A program made the position numbers and the translations under genes. Positions 22,990-35,407 of a stretch of 64,000 bases of DNA are shown here, one piece after another. Location: assembly GCA_040437565.1 (NCBI GenBank), contig JBDOQK010000045.1:124001-188000 (forward strand). Reading direction: 5' to 3'. Source of the DNA: Albugo candida. Its lineage: Eukaryota; Oomycota; Peronosporomycetes; Albuginales. The notes under the pieces are model-generated. The model did no database searches. It was not told the origin of the DNA and saw only the letters and a list, made by a program, of their open reading frames with translations. Positions within the stretch are counted from its first letter, which is position 1; each line of letters starts with the position of its first letter.

Positions 22990-24420
22990 TTGGAGGTCAA
23001 AGGGTTCGTGATATCCTATCTAGGGAATGGAAGGGTCGTCGTTAACGTTGAAAGTAGGATGGCCATCTTTGATATCGACAAGATAAACAATGTGCTCGTT
23101 GTGCAGTCTCATGGAAGCGGATGCTTCAACAGGTCAAGGGATGTGCTAATGAAGACGTTGGAGCAAGCCGAAACTGGAGTGAGTCAAAACTTGCAAAAGA
23201 TCGCTTATACACTTTCACAGAAGACTTGCGCAACTAAACTACAACACTATTATTCGCATGGCCAAAGATCCAGCTTACGTAATCGAATTGACCAACTTAA
23301 CACGTGAAAACTGCCTAGCTTGCGCCCAAGGGAAGCAGACCAAGAACTCGCAGTCGAAGAAAGCCACTTGCGAAAACGCACCTGTTGATGTTATGGGGGG
23401 GGAGTCATTTGCTCTGACTTGAAGGATCCCATGAACCCTCGTGATCGACTAGGAAATCGCTACATGGTAAACTTTGTGGACCATTGAACTACTATCGCGG
23501 TTTCTTGGCGAAGACAAAAGATGTGGCTGCCCAGAAGTTTAAACAATTCATGGCGTTTTTCGAACGGCAACATAATTGTACTATTAACGTTCTCGGACCG
23601 ACGGAGTTGGTGAATAGCAGAATCTGGATCTCTTTTGCAGGGACAAATAAATTGCTCGACAAATTAGTGAACCAAGAAACCAAGCCAGTAATGGCAAGGC
23701 TGAGCGAATGCATCGCACAATTATGAAAATAGTGCAGAGCATGATATTCGCGAGCGGTCTTTCACTGAGTTTCTGAGTTGATGCGGATGAATATGTTGCC
23801 ACATACTTAACCGAAGCCCAAGCACGGGAAACGCCGGTCGACAATCACCTCTACAAATGTTGACGAAAACGATACCTGTGTTGAACGACATTCTGGTTTT
23901 TGGATCACCATGCACTGTGCACCAGGATGCGAAGAGCAAATCACTGGGAGCGCGAGGTAAACAAGGCCTAATTAAACGCAAGAGTGATGACACCAAGGGT
24001 TACAGTGTGTACATACCAGGAAATAAGGTCGTGGTGATCACCCAAAATGTTAAGAACGTGGAGACAATAACGAAGCAGCAGAACGATAATCGGCTGTGGG
24101 AGCAGAAAGAAGGAGGTGTCGAAGGTGTTCGAGACGATTTAGCGCAGCAAGAGACGACACAAGAGACAGTTCAGGCTAAAGAGTGCAAGAATCGAACAAG
24201 AATGAGTGGATGGGCGCGAGAGGCACATGAAACCGGATCGATAACCAGAAAGATTCGAGATGGAATTGAAGATTGGAAGTTGAAGGAGCACACGGATGTG
24301 GTGAATAGCATTCGCGTGAGTGACCCAAAAAACTATAGTCAGTCCATGAGATGCGGTCAAAAGGACAAGTGGGTTGTCGCCATGGATGGAGGAAGAACTG
24401 GAAGCTTTGCAAGAAAATAA
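22990..24420 (+). pseudogene. copia integrase region
   Basis: A pre-integrase segment (22990 onward, MEVKGFVISYLGNGR) leads into LGHLNYNTIIRMA and CLACAQGKQTKNSQ, the HHCC zinc-binding head of copia integrase, then a catalytic-core start with DLKDPMNPRD and YMVNFVDH. FGSPCTVHQDAKSKSLGARG and GYSVYIPGNKVVVITQNVK near 23890-24060 are the C-terminal GKGY-type region. Several frame changes are needed to connect these. Confidence 0.8.
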
Positions 24421-24454
24421 CGTGTGGTAGCTGCAACTACCGCCATGAGGAAGT

Positions 24455-25330
24455 CAGATTTTGCACACCAAATGGGTGTCCAAAACAAAGTTGGATGCAG
24501 GTGGTGAGGTCAAGAGATTCAAGGCGAGGCTAGTTGCCTGCGGGAACGAACAGGTTTTTGGCGTCGACTACGGTTTAACGTTTTCTGCTTCGACGGAGCT
24601 AACTACGGCGAAGATTATACTGGTACTTGCGCTGCGTTGGGGGATACCAGCTAGACATGGCGACATCCCTAACGCGTACGTGAAGGCGGACAACGAAGAA
24701 CATTTGGAGCTTTTTCTCGCTGTACCTCAAGGGATGGCTGTTTCAGATGTGATGTTAAAGAAAATCGATGTTCAAGGCAGCGAGAAACCGGCATTAAGGC
24801 TGAAAAAGTCTCTTTACGGGCTTAAACAAGCGGGTCGCCTTTGAAGCAAACTATTAAACTCGAAACTGGAAGAAAATGGGCTCACTCGCTGCTTGTCAGA
24901 CGTGTGCCTATATTTTTATTGCGACGAAGGAGAGCTAACCATTGTCGGGGTTGTGTGTGGACGATTTGTTAGTCACGGCGTCTAGCCAAACCAAGGTTAA
25001 AAAGCTCTATAGATCCATGAGAATTCTTTCTATCTAGGATTTGGGTGAACTTAGTAAGTTCTTGGGCACGCGTGTGGCCATGAAGGAGAAGAATACGTAC
25101 ACTATTGACCAAACCGCGGCTATCGAAGAAATGCAGGGTCAAGATGGGCTAATGGAAGCAAATGATGTGAAGGTGACTAACGGTGAAGAGAGTAACGACC
25201 TTGAAACGGAATCGATGTATTTGTTAGCAAAACTGGGTAAAAATTGCAGGCTTACTATACGAGATTTTCAGTCGCTAGTCGTAGCCTTATGTGGATTGCT
25301 CGATGCTCGAGACCTGACATCAGCTTAGCG
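24455..25330 (+). pseudogene. copia reverse transcriptase (RVT_2)
   Basis: WVSKTKLD, RFKARLVACG and QVFGVDY at the start, GDIPNAYVKAD with the first catalytic Asp (usually DVxxAYL), VPQGM, and LKKSLYGLKQAGRLW are all signature RVT_2 segments. The active site appears near 24955 as CVDDLLV, with Cys for the usual Tyr. A stop follows LYGLKQAGRL, and the C-terminal part (25041-25328, LGELSKFLGTRV) is in another frame. Confidence 0.88.
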
Positions 25331-25877
25331 GTTCACAAGGAGACGAGACGTACCACCAGCCTACCGTCAGCGATTGGAAGTTGGCGAAGTGCGTTGCTCG
25401 ATACTTGAAAGCAACAAAACACATGAATATTGACATGTTTATTGACCCACAAGATAGTGGTATCACGGTGACAAGCTGGAGCGACTTAGACTTCGCAGCA
25501 AACAAAACCGATCGCAAGTCAATAACTGGTGGGGTACTTGCGATGAAAGGAGTGATCGTGCAGTGGATATGCAAAAGGAAGACTGGAGTGTCCCTGTCCA
25601 CCATGGAGGTAGGATTTACCTCGGCAGCGCATGTCGGAAGGGAGCTGCTGGAATTGCGAGAGATGGTGGTAGAGATTGGTCTTTCTGTGACGGAGTCAAT
25701 GAGCATGCTGATGGATAATCAAGCAGCAATCAAGAAGTTAGAGTGTGAAGGAAGCATGTCAAGTACGAAAAACGTGGATGTGCGCATGAAGTTCATCTGC
25801 GATTATGCCAAAACAGGCAGGCAAACCTGAATTCGTTGAAGCAAAGCTCATGAAGGTGGACCTGTTGACGAAAACAC
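25254..25877 (+). repeat. Gap-flanking duplicate, left copy (624 bp)
   Basis: Repeated at 25978-26601 at an offset of 724; both copies touch gap 4. Confidence 0.9.
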
Positions 25878-25977
25878 NNNNNNNNNNNNNNNNNNNNNNN
25901 NNNNNNNNNNNNNNNNNNNNNNNNNNNNNNNNNNNNNNNNNNNNNNNNNNNNNNNNNNNNNNNNNNNNNNNNNNNNN
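25878..25977. other. Assembly gap 4 (100 N)
   Basis: 100 N between two copies of the same 624 bp of copia RNase H. Confidence 0.99.
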
Positions 25978-26601
25978 ACTATACGAGATTTTCAGTCGCT
26001 AGTCGTAGCCTTATGTGGATTGCTCGATGCTCGAGACCTGACATCAGCTTAGCGGTTCACAAGGAGACGAGACGTACCACCAGCCTACCGTCAGCGATTG
26101 GAAGTTGGCGAAGTGCGTTGCTCGATACTTGAAAGCAACAAAACACATGAATATTGACATGTTTATTGACCCACAAGATAGTGGTATCACGGTGACAAGC
26201 TGGAGCGACTTAGACTTCGCAGCAAACAAAACCGATCGCAAGTCAATAACTGGTGGGGTACTTGCGATGAAAGGAGTGATCGTGCAGTGGATATGCAAAA
26301 GGAAGACTGGAGTGTCCCTGTCCACCATGGAGGTAGGATTTACCTCGGCAGCGCATGTCGGAAGGGAGCTGCTGGAATTGCGAGAGATGGTGGTAGAGAT
26401 TGGTCTTTCTGTGACGGAGTCAATGAGCATGCTGATGGATAATCAAGCAGCAATCAAGAAGTTAGAGTGTGAAGGAAGCATGTCAAGTACGAAAAACGTG
26501 GATGTGCGCATGAAGTTCATCTGCGATTATGCCAAAACAGGCAGGCAAACCTGAATTCGTTGAAGCAAAGCTCATGAAGGTGGACCTGTTGACGAAAACA
26601 C
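25978..26601 (+). repeat. Gap-flanking duplicate, right copy (624 bp)
   Basis: Second copy of 25254-25877; it continues into the pol C-terminus and 3' LTR. Confidence 0.9.
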
Positions 26602-26647
26602 TTTCGGCACCCAGGGTGACGAAGTTGCGAGGATTGTTTAATTTTAT

Positions 26648-26886
26648 GTGATAGTGGGCACGTGGGTCGGTTGAAGCGCGTCATCCGAGGAAGAGTATTG
26701 GAAGAGCAACAGTCGCTGTCAAAGCGTTGCTGTCGACCGACCACTTCGGAGTATCGGCTGTTTCTATCCTTGAACGGTGCGTAAACCAGGCGAAGATGAT
26801 CTCTTGTGAAGAGACGAAACCGTCGTAGCATGTAGGTAACAATAAATAACACTTTTACATTTGCACTGGCATTATTCCTTTCAACA
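26648..26886 (+). repeat. copia 3' LTR
   Basis: Begins TGATAGTGGGC and ends TTCAACA, so it has the canonical TG...CA ends. The pol stop codon TGA is the first three bases of the LTR. A TG start placed at the stop codon is also seen in the copia fragment at 38.3 kb. Confidence 0.88.
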
Positions 26887-29080
26887 TGGCTCTCCTAGCT
26901 CGAAACTAAATTGCGCGTCTAAGTGACGCCTTCCTCAGACTCAACATAGGTTGAAAATCTTGGCCACTCCAATAGCGATGAAGCAAACAGATAAAAGTAT
27001 GTTGGGATATATCGTGTCTATTGGACATGAAAGCATGCAAATTAAGCTTTCAATGCGTATGATGATTACGTGTACGCATAGATTCTCTATTGCTCTAAGC
27101 AGGGAAGCATGAGAGAATCGGTACAATTTACTGAGTATCAGCGCATCTCAACGTTCCTTTGCGAGCTCTTTCAGCATACTTTAGCGCTTTTTATCGTTTT
27201 TTTTGCATGCTCAAGGGTTCAGATCGAAGGGAAAGCATAGAGAAGCTGCTAATACACAGTAATTCCATACACTGTAGTAGAAATCTGCTTCCTCAAAAGA
27301 AATTTGAGTGGCTGGATCACGACTGCAATCAATAATTTCCAATGTGCTTTCAAGGTCTATTTGGCAAGACAGAATGCCTTATGACGGCTCATATAATCAC
27401 TATAATAACATTATTCATTGCAGTATTACACAATCCACGATATTGCATCTGTATATGCTTTATGTTTTATTCATGACGAAATACCGCCAATCATAGGATA
27501 GCTTGGGGAAGTACCGTGATCAGAAGCTTATTCAGGTATGCCGTTGATGAAGTGACGAGTACTGGATCTCAATGTCCAAGAACAAAATGGTCTCCCTCGT
27601 ATTGTGTCTTCACGTCAAGACTCGAAAAAAAATGTCCCTGAGGGATTTACCGACTTCGTTTTGTCCAATGTCATCCTCTATGACCGTTTATAATGCATAT
27701 TATCTATAACACCGCTCTGCTCCGATGATTCTCAGATTCAAATGCCAATACTCAAACAAGCCATCCGATTACTTGATATTCTCGTTTTTCTTTTAAAAGA
27801 GCGGATGTAGGCTGTTGGCAATGTTATCACTAAGCTTCACAATCCCAAACAGCCATACTAGCCTCATAGCATTCCGGGTGTGTGGGTCCTGACTTGAAAT
27901 ACGTCGAATTATATTTAGCCGCAAGTATTACGCATTGGTTCAAATAAAATTGGCCGCTTTTCTTTCGGGCTAGCTTTACAAAATATTAATGTCTAAGCCT
28001 GGGAGAACGTCAAAAAAGGTGTAATAGCGAGATTGATTACTTGAAAAACAATTTGGTGAAGTAACAAATAAGGTAAAGAAGCTGAATGGCTTATGATGGG
28101 GACATCAAGGCAACATGGCATTCCTCAACAAATCAGTAATATTTGAAAACCTTACATCAGTAGTGAGCATCAAAAGAAGCTCACTCTCAGTTATTGTAGA
28201 GCAGTACATATAGGATCACACCACACTCACGCAAACGTTTTTTGTCTGCTAGCAAAACTAGCAACAATGGTGGCGATAGAACACTATAAAACTTTGTCAA
28301 ATATCGGAGCTATGTAGTAGGTTACGTAGGTCTGTCAAGAATATATAGACTCGGTGCAAGCAGCGTAGGCTCAATGTCTGATGAAGTGGGATGTCTCACA
28401 TCTTACTGCATAATGTGAAAGATCTCCGCTTTGATGAAGCACGACATTACATCTTTCGCTGGAGAAAAAAAATCAAAGCCGGATATATGCTATTGTATCA
28501 TACAGTGCAGGACACCTATAACCATCAACTCCCGATTTTTTGCGGCCAAAAAACTTAGAATTTTCAATTGCATGCAGCCTATACTTTCTAAGGTGACAAT
28601 AACCTGTCTATCAGCCAGTCAGGGTTGATGTAAAAGTCATTTTCAGGTTATTTTATTCCCGCGTTCACCTTCTATTTCTGATTGCATATCGACACTACCA
28701 CCACAATGGCACCATCCACAAAACTTTACAGCAGCTCAAACTGGCCAGAGCATCATAGAAAGTTTCAATTGGAGCTGTCAGAGCGATATGCGAACCTAAC
28801 GACTCTAAGAGAGAACATGCACGATCTCCCGATTTCGATGAGACAAATTTCTGGCCTACTGGTATGGAGGTGGACGAAGATTTGAAGTTTGAGGTCGAAG
28901 AGGGTGAGGGTTTAACTAATACGATGCAGACTTTGCAGTACCGAAATTACACTCTATTTAGAGCCGTCCGGGTTGGTACATTGGGTACTCGAGCATACCT
29001 CGACGACGGAATCGTGCAGAGAACCGCAATGCAGCACTTGGATTTCGCCTACTCGATACACACTTTCAAGTTATGAATTA
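26887..29080. other. Intergenic stretch without supported genes
   Basis: No recognised repeat or gene between 26887 and 28680. Two plus-strand frames at 28682-28885 and 28864-29076 (the second with an acidic start, VDEDLKFEVEEGEG) look protein-like but are unidentified; they might be upstream parts of the DDE element that follows. Confidence 0.5.
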
Positions 29081-29089
29081 GGATGCATA

Positions 29090-30931
29090 AGCAGGACCAG
29101 AAAATGAGAGCGAAAGCAGGCAAACTGATGTAGAGGATGAGAATGAGAACGAAATTGATGACAATGTGAGGTACACCTTGCCGCTGCAATGATAATACTT
29201 GACCAGCAGGCCAAACAGACAACCAACAAAGTTCAACTTGCAGGAATGGCTACCATAGCATCTTAATTCGTCTCTTTCCAAAGGACTTTCCAGTAAGTTG
29301 AGACTGTACGCTTTTTAAGTGACTGCATTTTTTGTATTAACATATCGTTGTTTTAATGATGCTTGATTTCTTTAGAAGCTTAAAGCCTCAGAAGTCATTT
29401 ACCAGGCATTCGGGAAAGGATCATGGTTTTGACGATTGCTTCGCACCTGGGGAACCATATATCTCGTCATTGGTGATCATCCGAATAGGAAGCAAGGCGA
29501 ACATATCAAGTAGTGCAGCCTTTTTGTTGGATGAAGATGTTCTTGACCGTTTCCGATTGTATCTTCGTCAGAACAAGTGCAAAATTGACCTCAACAAATT
29601 TACCGAGCATATTACTAATCACATTCTTCCAATTTAGGGAGGACCAAAGTTAGTTCTGGTAAGACCGCAATCCGGTGGACGCAGAGACTGGAACTACAGA
29701 ATCCTGAAGATCGATAAGGAATGTTCGTCAATGGTCATGAACGCCTCAACGTTCTTGAATACCTTCCATCTTCCGGAAGCGCATGGTGGATCTTGGAGTG
29801 CAGATGCCAATATTTTTAGGAAAGGAGATGAGATTGAATCCTGGCCAGTGCGAGTGCCGATTAATCTTGTAACAGACAATGAAAGCACCTTCGCAGCAGA
29901 CGATGGTCAGACGAATCTATGGCAGCAGGATGGGCACAAACCACTTCGGAAAAAAAGAGGTGGAAGATCAATTCCTGTCCGCAACTTCTTGTCTGATGTT
30001 CTATCACTAAGTGATTTCAAGCAGCTCGCGCATTCCAGCATCCCAAAAAAGCGGCGTTTGTTATTATGGAAGCTGGCAAGAATTATGGTGGGGGGTGGAA
30101 TTGTGAAGATCTGTTAAAACAAGTGCGGGATCATGCAATTCCAATCTTTGAGGCACAGTAACCCACATCCAAAGCCCTCTTTGCATCTGGCAATGCTACA
30201 AGTCATACTGCATTTGCTACTGATGCCCTTGTCGGGAAAAGAATGATTTTGGGATCAGGTGAGAAACAACCAAAGATGCGAATTGATAGAATGGAAGATG
30301 GCACATTCCAGCCAATGTGCTTTCCTGACAATCATCCTGATGTTACTCTTGGAGGTGATAGAGCTATTGAGTTGAAAGACATCAGATTGAATCATCCTTT
30401 TTTAACCCTTCTATTTCTTTCAGGTTTGCCAAAGGGATTAAAAGTGGTTTTAACTGAGAGGGGCCTGTGGAAAGATGGAAGGTGCTTCCAGTGCAAAGAC
30501 AAGTGCCTTGTCTCAGCAATGTGCTGTGCAAGAAATACGATTGACGACGAAAATGACCTCATGGAGCAGGTAGGCATATTGGAAGAACTAATCGTTGCTG
30601 CTGGACACAAGATAATATTTTATCCAAATTTTCACTGTGAGTAACACTTCATTGAGAACTTCTGGGGTGCTGCCAAAGTTAATCTATGCTCGCAAAAAAC
30701 TGTGACTACAGCTGGAAAGGCCTGGTTGGCACAGTTCCTAAGGCTCTGGAATCCGTTCCCCTCACAACCATTCGACGCCATGCACAGAAATGTTCTCAAT
30801 ACATGGATATATATCGGAAGGATTTGACGGGGAAGGGTGCTGGATACGCCGGTAAGAAATACCGATCTCACCGTCGAGTTCCCACCTCTATCATGATGGA
30901 CATCAACGTGATTGGTGGAAAGGATGAATGA
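29090..30931 (+). pseudogene. DDE-superfamily transposase (GHER-signature family), copy 2
   Basis: Same family as the 15.6-kb copy. From the left: an acidic block (ENESESRQTDVEDENENE, about 29100); FLLDEDVLDRFRLYLRQ (about 29530); SGKTAIRW; GMFVNGHERLNVLEY (29715-29760); TDNESTFAADDGQTNLWQQDG (about 29870); a GNATSHTAFATDALVGKRM block (about 30190) in which the usual second catalytic Asp reads Gly; GLPKGLKVVLTERGLW; AAGHKIIFYPNFHCE (about 30600); and the C-terminal VPKALESVPLTTIRRHA with YRSHRRVP near 30880. It is the best preserved of the three copies but has at least five frame changes. Confidence 0.9.
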
Positions 30932-30934
30932 ACT

Positions 30935-33900
30935 GTACATATGATCTTTGATTGTATTTGTAAAGAACTAGCAACGAGGGTCGACTGTTTAAACAGGAGG
31001 TAAGTGAATATAGACGTTGAGTCATTTGATTAAATACAGTGGAAGACTGGGCATCCTCTGACTAGATATCGTGTTTTTGGAGTTCGTTTTGAGCCGGCCA
31101 AAATTTTGCTGCCCAAGCCAAATCCCTTAATATTTCTCGTTTTTTGAATTTCCATATCTTCGCCAAAAATAAATCGAACATAAATCTGGGTCTTTGATCT
31201 TCAAGTTTTTTTCTCTTCTTCCCTGTGACAGAGCCAGATTTTGATTAAGATAAATTCTACTGGCTGTGATACAGCCCAAACGACCCCTCAAATAGTTGAT
31301 GGTTATAGATGTTCCGCACTATAGGTGAATGTCAACATATTGAAGATATTTGAGACGTATTCTGCACTGCCTCGAACCGAATTGGTACCGTTTTGGCATA
31401 GAAATAAACAAACATTGCTCTTGCACACATAAAGAGGCGTCGACCTTACTGCTATCTTTTATTATCCTGTTGTCATTTCCAGGAAACCATCTGAGTGGCT
31501 TTGATAATATTCTCCTTTATAGTCTAAGCATCTAATTTCAACTCCTTTGTGCTGTATCTTTGAGATTTTCCCAATCTCCACTTGTTGTCCTGACGTCATG
31601 AACAACGTTTCCTTTGTCTCAAACAATGCGATTTTATGCAATATTTTTCCGTGGGAAGTATGCATTACTCGAATAGTCTGCAAAGTCGAAAGCAGTATCT
31701 GGGCTAGCACCACAGCATAAAAAAAGGATGTCCTTGCGGTACGTAGACGACCCTCTCGATTACGAATTGTGCAGAAATGACAAGCGACTTGAATGTCAAT
31801 TTTTAGCAGATATACTTTTATTCATAGTTCAGTTTAACCCTCCTGATGCATTTGTTAATCGAATCACAAGGGTAATGAGTAAAGACACTACACACAAGAC
31901 CATGATGCACTACAACACTCAATCAGCCACACAGAGTTTTATATTTGAATGAATTCAGCGTGATCGATAAAGTCAGCCCTTTGTAACAAAAGTATCGGAC
32001 GTTTCTATGACACAGCGATTCTGAGAAGACGATCGGCTTTATATACTAGATAAAGCGTTATTATGAAGGATATCTCACGATGCGATTTTCCGTTAAGGCT
32101 CTCAAGAAATGTGATACTGATTATTGCCAAGAACTGTATCAGTCAAGAAGTTTCTAATTTTTTCGGAAGTGGGTGCCATCGCTTTCATTTTAAAGTGTCT
32201 TTGCATCCAGTACCCAAAACAAATGTCAAAACGTTCGAAAGAAAGCAAAGTGCTCTAACGCGACTCACTGCGCGCTCGTCATTCATCCAGCTGTCTATTC
32301 CATCCAAACGTGCACAATAATTCGTCACCGTCACACAAACCATACGATCTAAACGATTCAATGAAATCCAATACTTTTTCGTTCGACATCGTTCTTCTTC
32401 TTTCCCTATGATTTCACACTTTCGATCAGTAATTTTTTCGATCTGTTGACCAAAGCGTATGCAAAGTCGATATCACCTTTTTTCATAACATATTTTTAGT
32501 AGTAAATGATAATTTCCGATGGTTTCCCGGTTGGATCTGACTCGTACGTGTGTACGTATTGCTTTTGGGCTGACTAATACGACTTAAGCGTGTTATGGTG
32601 TCTCCAAATTGTAATAAAAGACATCATGTTTGTATTGAAAGACGAAAAGAAATCAATCGCCGGGATGTTCAACTTGTGTGTCAACACACTGTTACGAGTA
32701 GGGATGTGAAACAGCTTGGTAACAAATGCCAATATGTACTGTAGTTGAATGATAAGCTACATGTGACTCGAAATCACACTGTGTATTTTTTCATCTTGTT
32801 TTCGGGCGGTGGCAAAAGAGCAGTGGTGGGGCCCATCGGCGGAGACAAAGATTCTGTTCTAGATATGAACTCACCTAATTGAAGAAATGCACTCTGGCTT
32901 GGATGAATCAATATTTCCAAATTTTTTTATTAGCTTCAGACGAGTATCAAATACCAAATGAAGTAAATATTTTCTTCTAGAAAAGCGTTGTTGCTACTCG
33001 TTGTCGTACTTGATCATGCTATTCGATCGAGAGAACCATTTTGTGGAGCTTGGACTCCACTTAATAAATATTGCTGTGGATTAAGCAAAACAAAGCGTTT
33101 ATATTGCTATTAAGTAATCGAAGCCATTCACTCTATTCCTCGGTCGGAACCACTAATTTCTCTACTTGAATTTTTTTCTACATCAGCAAATCAGCGAGTT
33201 ATAACGATGGAAGCATTGGGTGATGCTGTATATTAAGATTAGTACCCAGAAAGCTATTATATCTATTCGATTTTTCTCTTTCATTATCGGAAAGTGTTTA
33301 ATGTACATATTTAAAATAATCAAGCATGGAAAGCATATGTCTCTATGTGTGGACCGACTTCGATGGCAAGTAAGATAGATGAGCTAAGCACATAACGCCC
33401 TCTCCAACAGGTAATAATCATATGTCCAGCCTTCATCGTCACTATAACGACTTCCTCGACAAGGGATACAAAAAACGAGAATTAGGTATCGGTTTTGGTC
33501 CTAGTATTGATTTCTATTTATTATAAGTATCAAAACACTCCATTCAAAAGATGGTTTGCACATACTATTGCAGAATGCACTAGGTGTGTGTAGCATTGCA
33601 TCATAAACCAGAGAATCAGAGGTTATGTATCCTTGCAGAAAATTACGACAACCCGCTAAAAGATGTCCTATTACATCAGTGGTAGTTAAGTTGAAGGTTT
33701 TTATATTACCCAGAATTAGCCTAACTGAATTCTCTAGTTGCCTTGGCTATATAGAAAACTTTTCGTGTAAATACCTGTGAGGGATGATAGTACTGTATTG
33801 CAGTAGTCTCACACAATACGAGACTGTGTCCATCGTATAGATGATAAAAAGTGTAAAAATGCTCTAAAATAGTACCGTGTTTTGCAAATGGGTGTGCGTC

Positions 33901-33990
33901 ACACTAGTCTGAACATAGCCGTCCAACTTGGACTAGGAACCAAGTTGCACTTGCTTTCGTAGCACGCTAGGAAGTTCTCCAAAAAATGTT
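30935..33990. other. Stretch without supported genes
   Basis: Short frames at 31713-31462 (minus, no ATG start) and 31728-31952 (plus) carry no motif. No repeats were recognised through 33990. A plus frame at 34000-34266 begins with GTG and is hydrophobic, but is not supported as a gene. Confidence 0.5.
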
Positions 33991-34389
33991 TTTTGCTGAG
34001 TGAGTATATCACCAATTCTTCCTCTCGATCCCACGATAAACCTGCTTTTTATCCACTCCTTCTCTCATACAATATCGGCACCTGCATCATTTCACAGCGT
34101 ACTGCCTCTTCTGTCGCTTTCTGGAACTATCTCATCACATCCTGTCGGTAGTGGTACCGAGGTGGCCAGAGACCTGGCAACATCCCACTCGATCATATAC
34201 CATGTTGCAACACTTGCAGTTATACTTCTTGGTGCCTTACCCGCAGCACTGATCTTCGATTTCTGAAAAACCCAACGAATAGTTCTTGATTTGCGGGTTG
34301 ATCCAGCACTTGAGCAAGCTGAATGCCTTCGTCATGATCGTGTCGTTGTCTTCGAAAGTATTGAACGTGCGCACTAATCGTGAAGAAGA

Positions 34390-35340
34390 TCATGGAAAGT
34401 GCTGGGACTGTCGAAGTTTCTGATTTCTGATTCGAACAAGCGACGATTCTGATTGGTCCAAACGAAGTGTAATGTCTCCGATATCAGCGCTAGCCATAAA
34501 ATTGATCGAATTTAGGGATGATCTTCTCACGCCGGCCGTAGTGTTGGCACAATTGCACATGCAATATCTGTCCAACGTGGTCGAGAGGAGAAACGGAACT
34601 GATCCCAGCTTTGGAGCAACTTCCTCCATAATTGGGCTGTGTGGTTGCACGCTACGAATCGATGTTGATCGGATTCCACTGCTCCACACGAAGGCTGCGT
34701 GCACACTATAATGTTGAGCTGGGCATCCTCCAAAAACCAGAAACTAGATCAAATTGGCAACATGCGAAAGGCTAGACGAAACTGTATATAGTCGATAATC
34801 GGTAAGAGACGTTTCCGAAGATTCCGTGATATTGCCGTAAATGTTCCAGCTCGTTTACACTTCAAGTGCGTCCGATCTCTTCGTCATGAACATTTTGTCG
34901 ACATCGGAATACGCTTGGCTGATTCGGGAGGTTGCCAGACGATAATTTGAGAGTTGAAGGCGTGGAATAAATGGGAAGTAATGTTTCTCTCCTTGCATTA
35001 TACCCACAAGAAAACGGCATGCCACTTGTATTAAGTTGGATCCAAGTCATAAGACTAATCGTCGAGGGAATACGGTGTCGTATCTAAGTGACTTCATTAT
35101 CAAGGCGACTCCGCAACTTTTCTTTTATCCATAGTCCGATGTTCTCAGCTCTTCATCGTTGAAATAGCTGGCGACGAAATCTTCCTTCGTTGGCCATGTG
35201 TAGCTTTCTCGAAAAACGTCTTGAAGACTTGAGATGTCGAAAATTGTAGCAAACGATTCCCGGAATGTCCGATGTGGCTCGTTCACCATCCCACGATCTG
35301 TGGTTGTTCAACACAATACACATGTCGCAATTGAACTCAG
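34390..35340 (-). mobile_element. LINE copy 2, 3' fragment
   Basis: Contains an RVT-associated zinc-binding segment, CGAVESDQHRFVACNHTAQL followed by W (34733-34527), typical of the C-terminus of plant- and oomycete-type LINEs. The segment from 34780 to 35300 aligns along its length with 53640-54110 of LINE copy 3 (GAGACGTTTCCGAAGAT, GTGCGTCCGATCTCTTCG, TTGGCGACGAAATCTTCCTTCG-like blocks). Endonuclease and RT are absent, as expected for a 5'-truncated insertion. Frames are broken. Confidence 0.8.
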
Positions 35341-35407
35341 AGGCAGTAGTAATGGATAGGAGGTCTTCACTTGGACTATTTTCATGACAACTGAGTGAAT
35401 AAGTTTC

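Larger units (their letters stand above)
25381..26650 (+). pseudogene. copia RNase H region and pol C-terminus (with gap duplication)
   Basis: VARYLKATKHMNI, SDLDFAANKTDRKSITGG, TMEVGFTSAA, ELLELRE and MDNQAAIKKLE are copia RNase H segments, with the usual SxAEAE replaced by MEVGFTSA. The final VDLLTKTLSAPRVTKLRG ends at TGA 26648-26650, exactly where the 3' LTR begins. The frame appears twice (25381 and 26105) only because of the sequence repeated around gap 4. Confidence 0.88.
21318..26886 (+). mobile_element. Ty1/copia LTR retrotransposon, decayed
   Basis: Gag-like region, aspartic protease, integrase, reverse transcriptase and RNase H lie in the copia order (integrase before RT) between two related LTRs. 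Stops and frame changes in every domain make it inactive. Gap 4 sits in RNase H with 624 bp repeated on each side, so the real element is shorter than the span suggests. Confidence 0.92.

Noticed and set aside
31462-31713. 83-codon minus frame as a gene
   Set aside because: It starts at GTG with no ATG upstream in frame, and shows no motif, splice sites or neighbours that support it.
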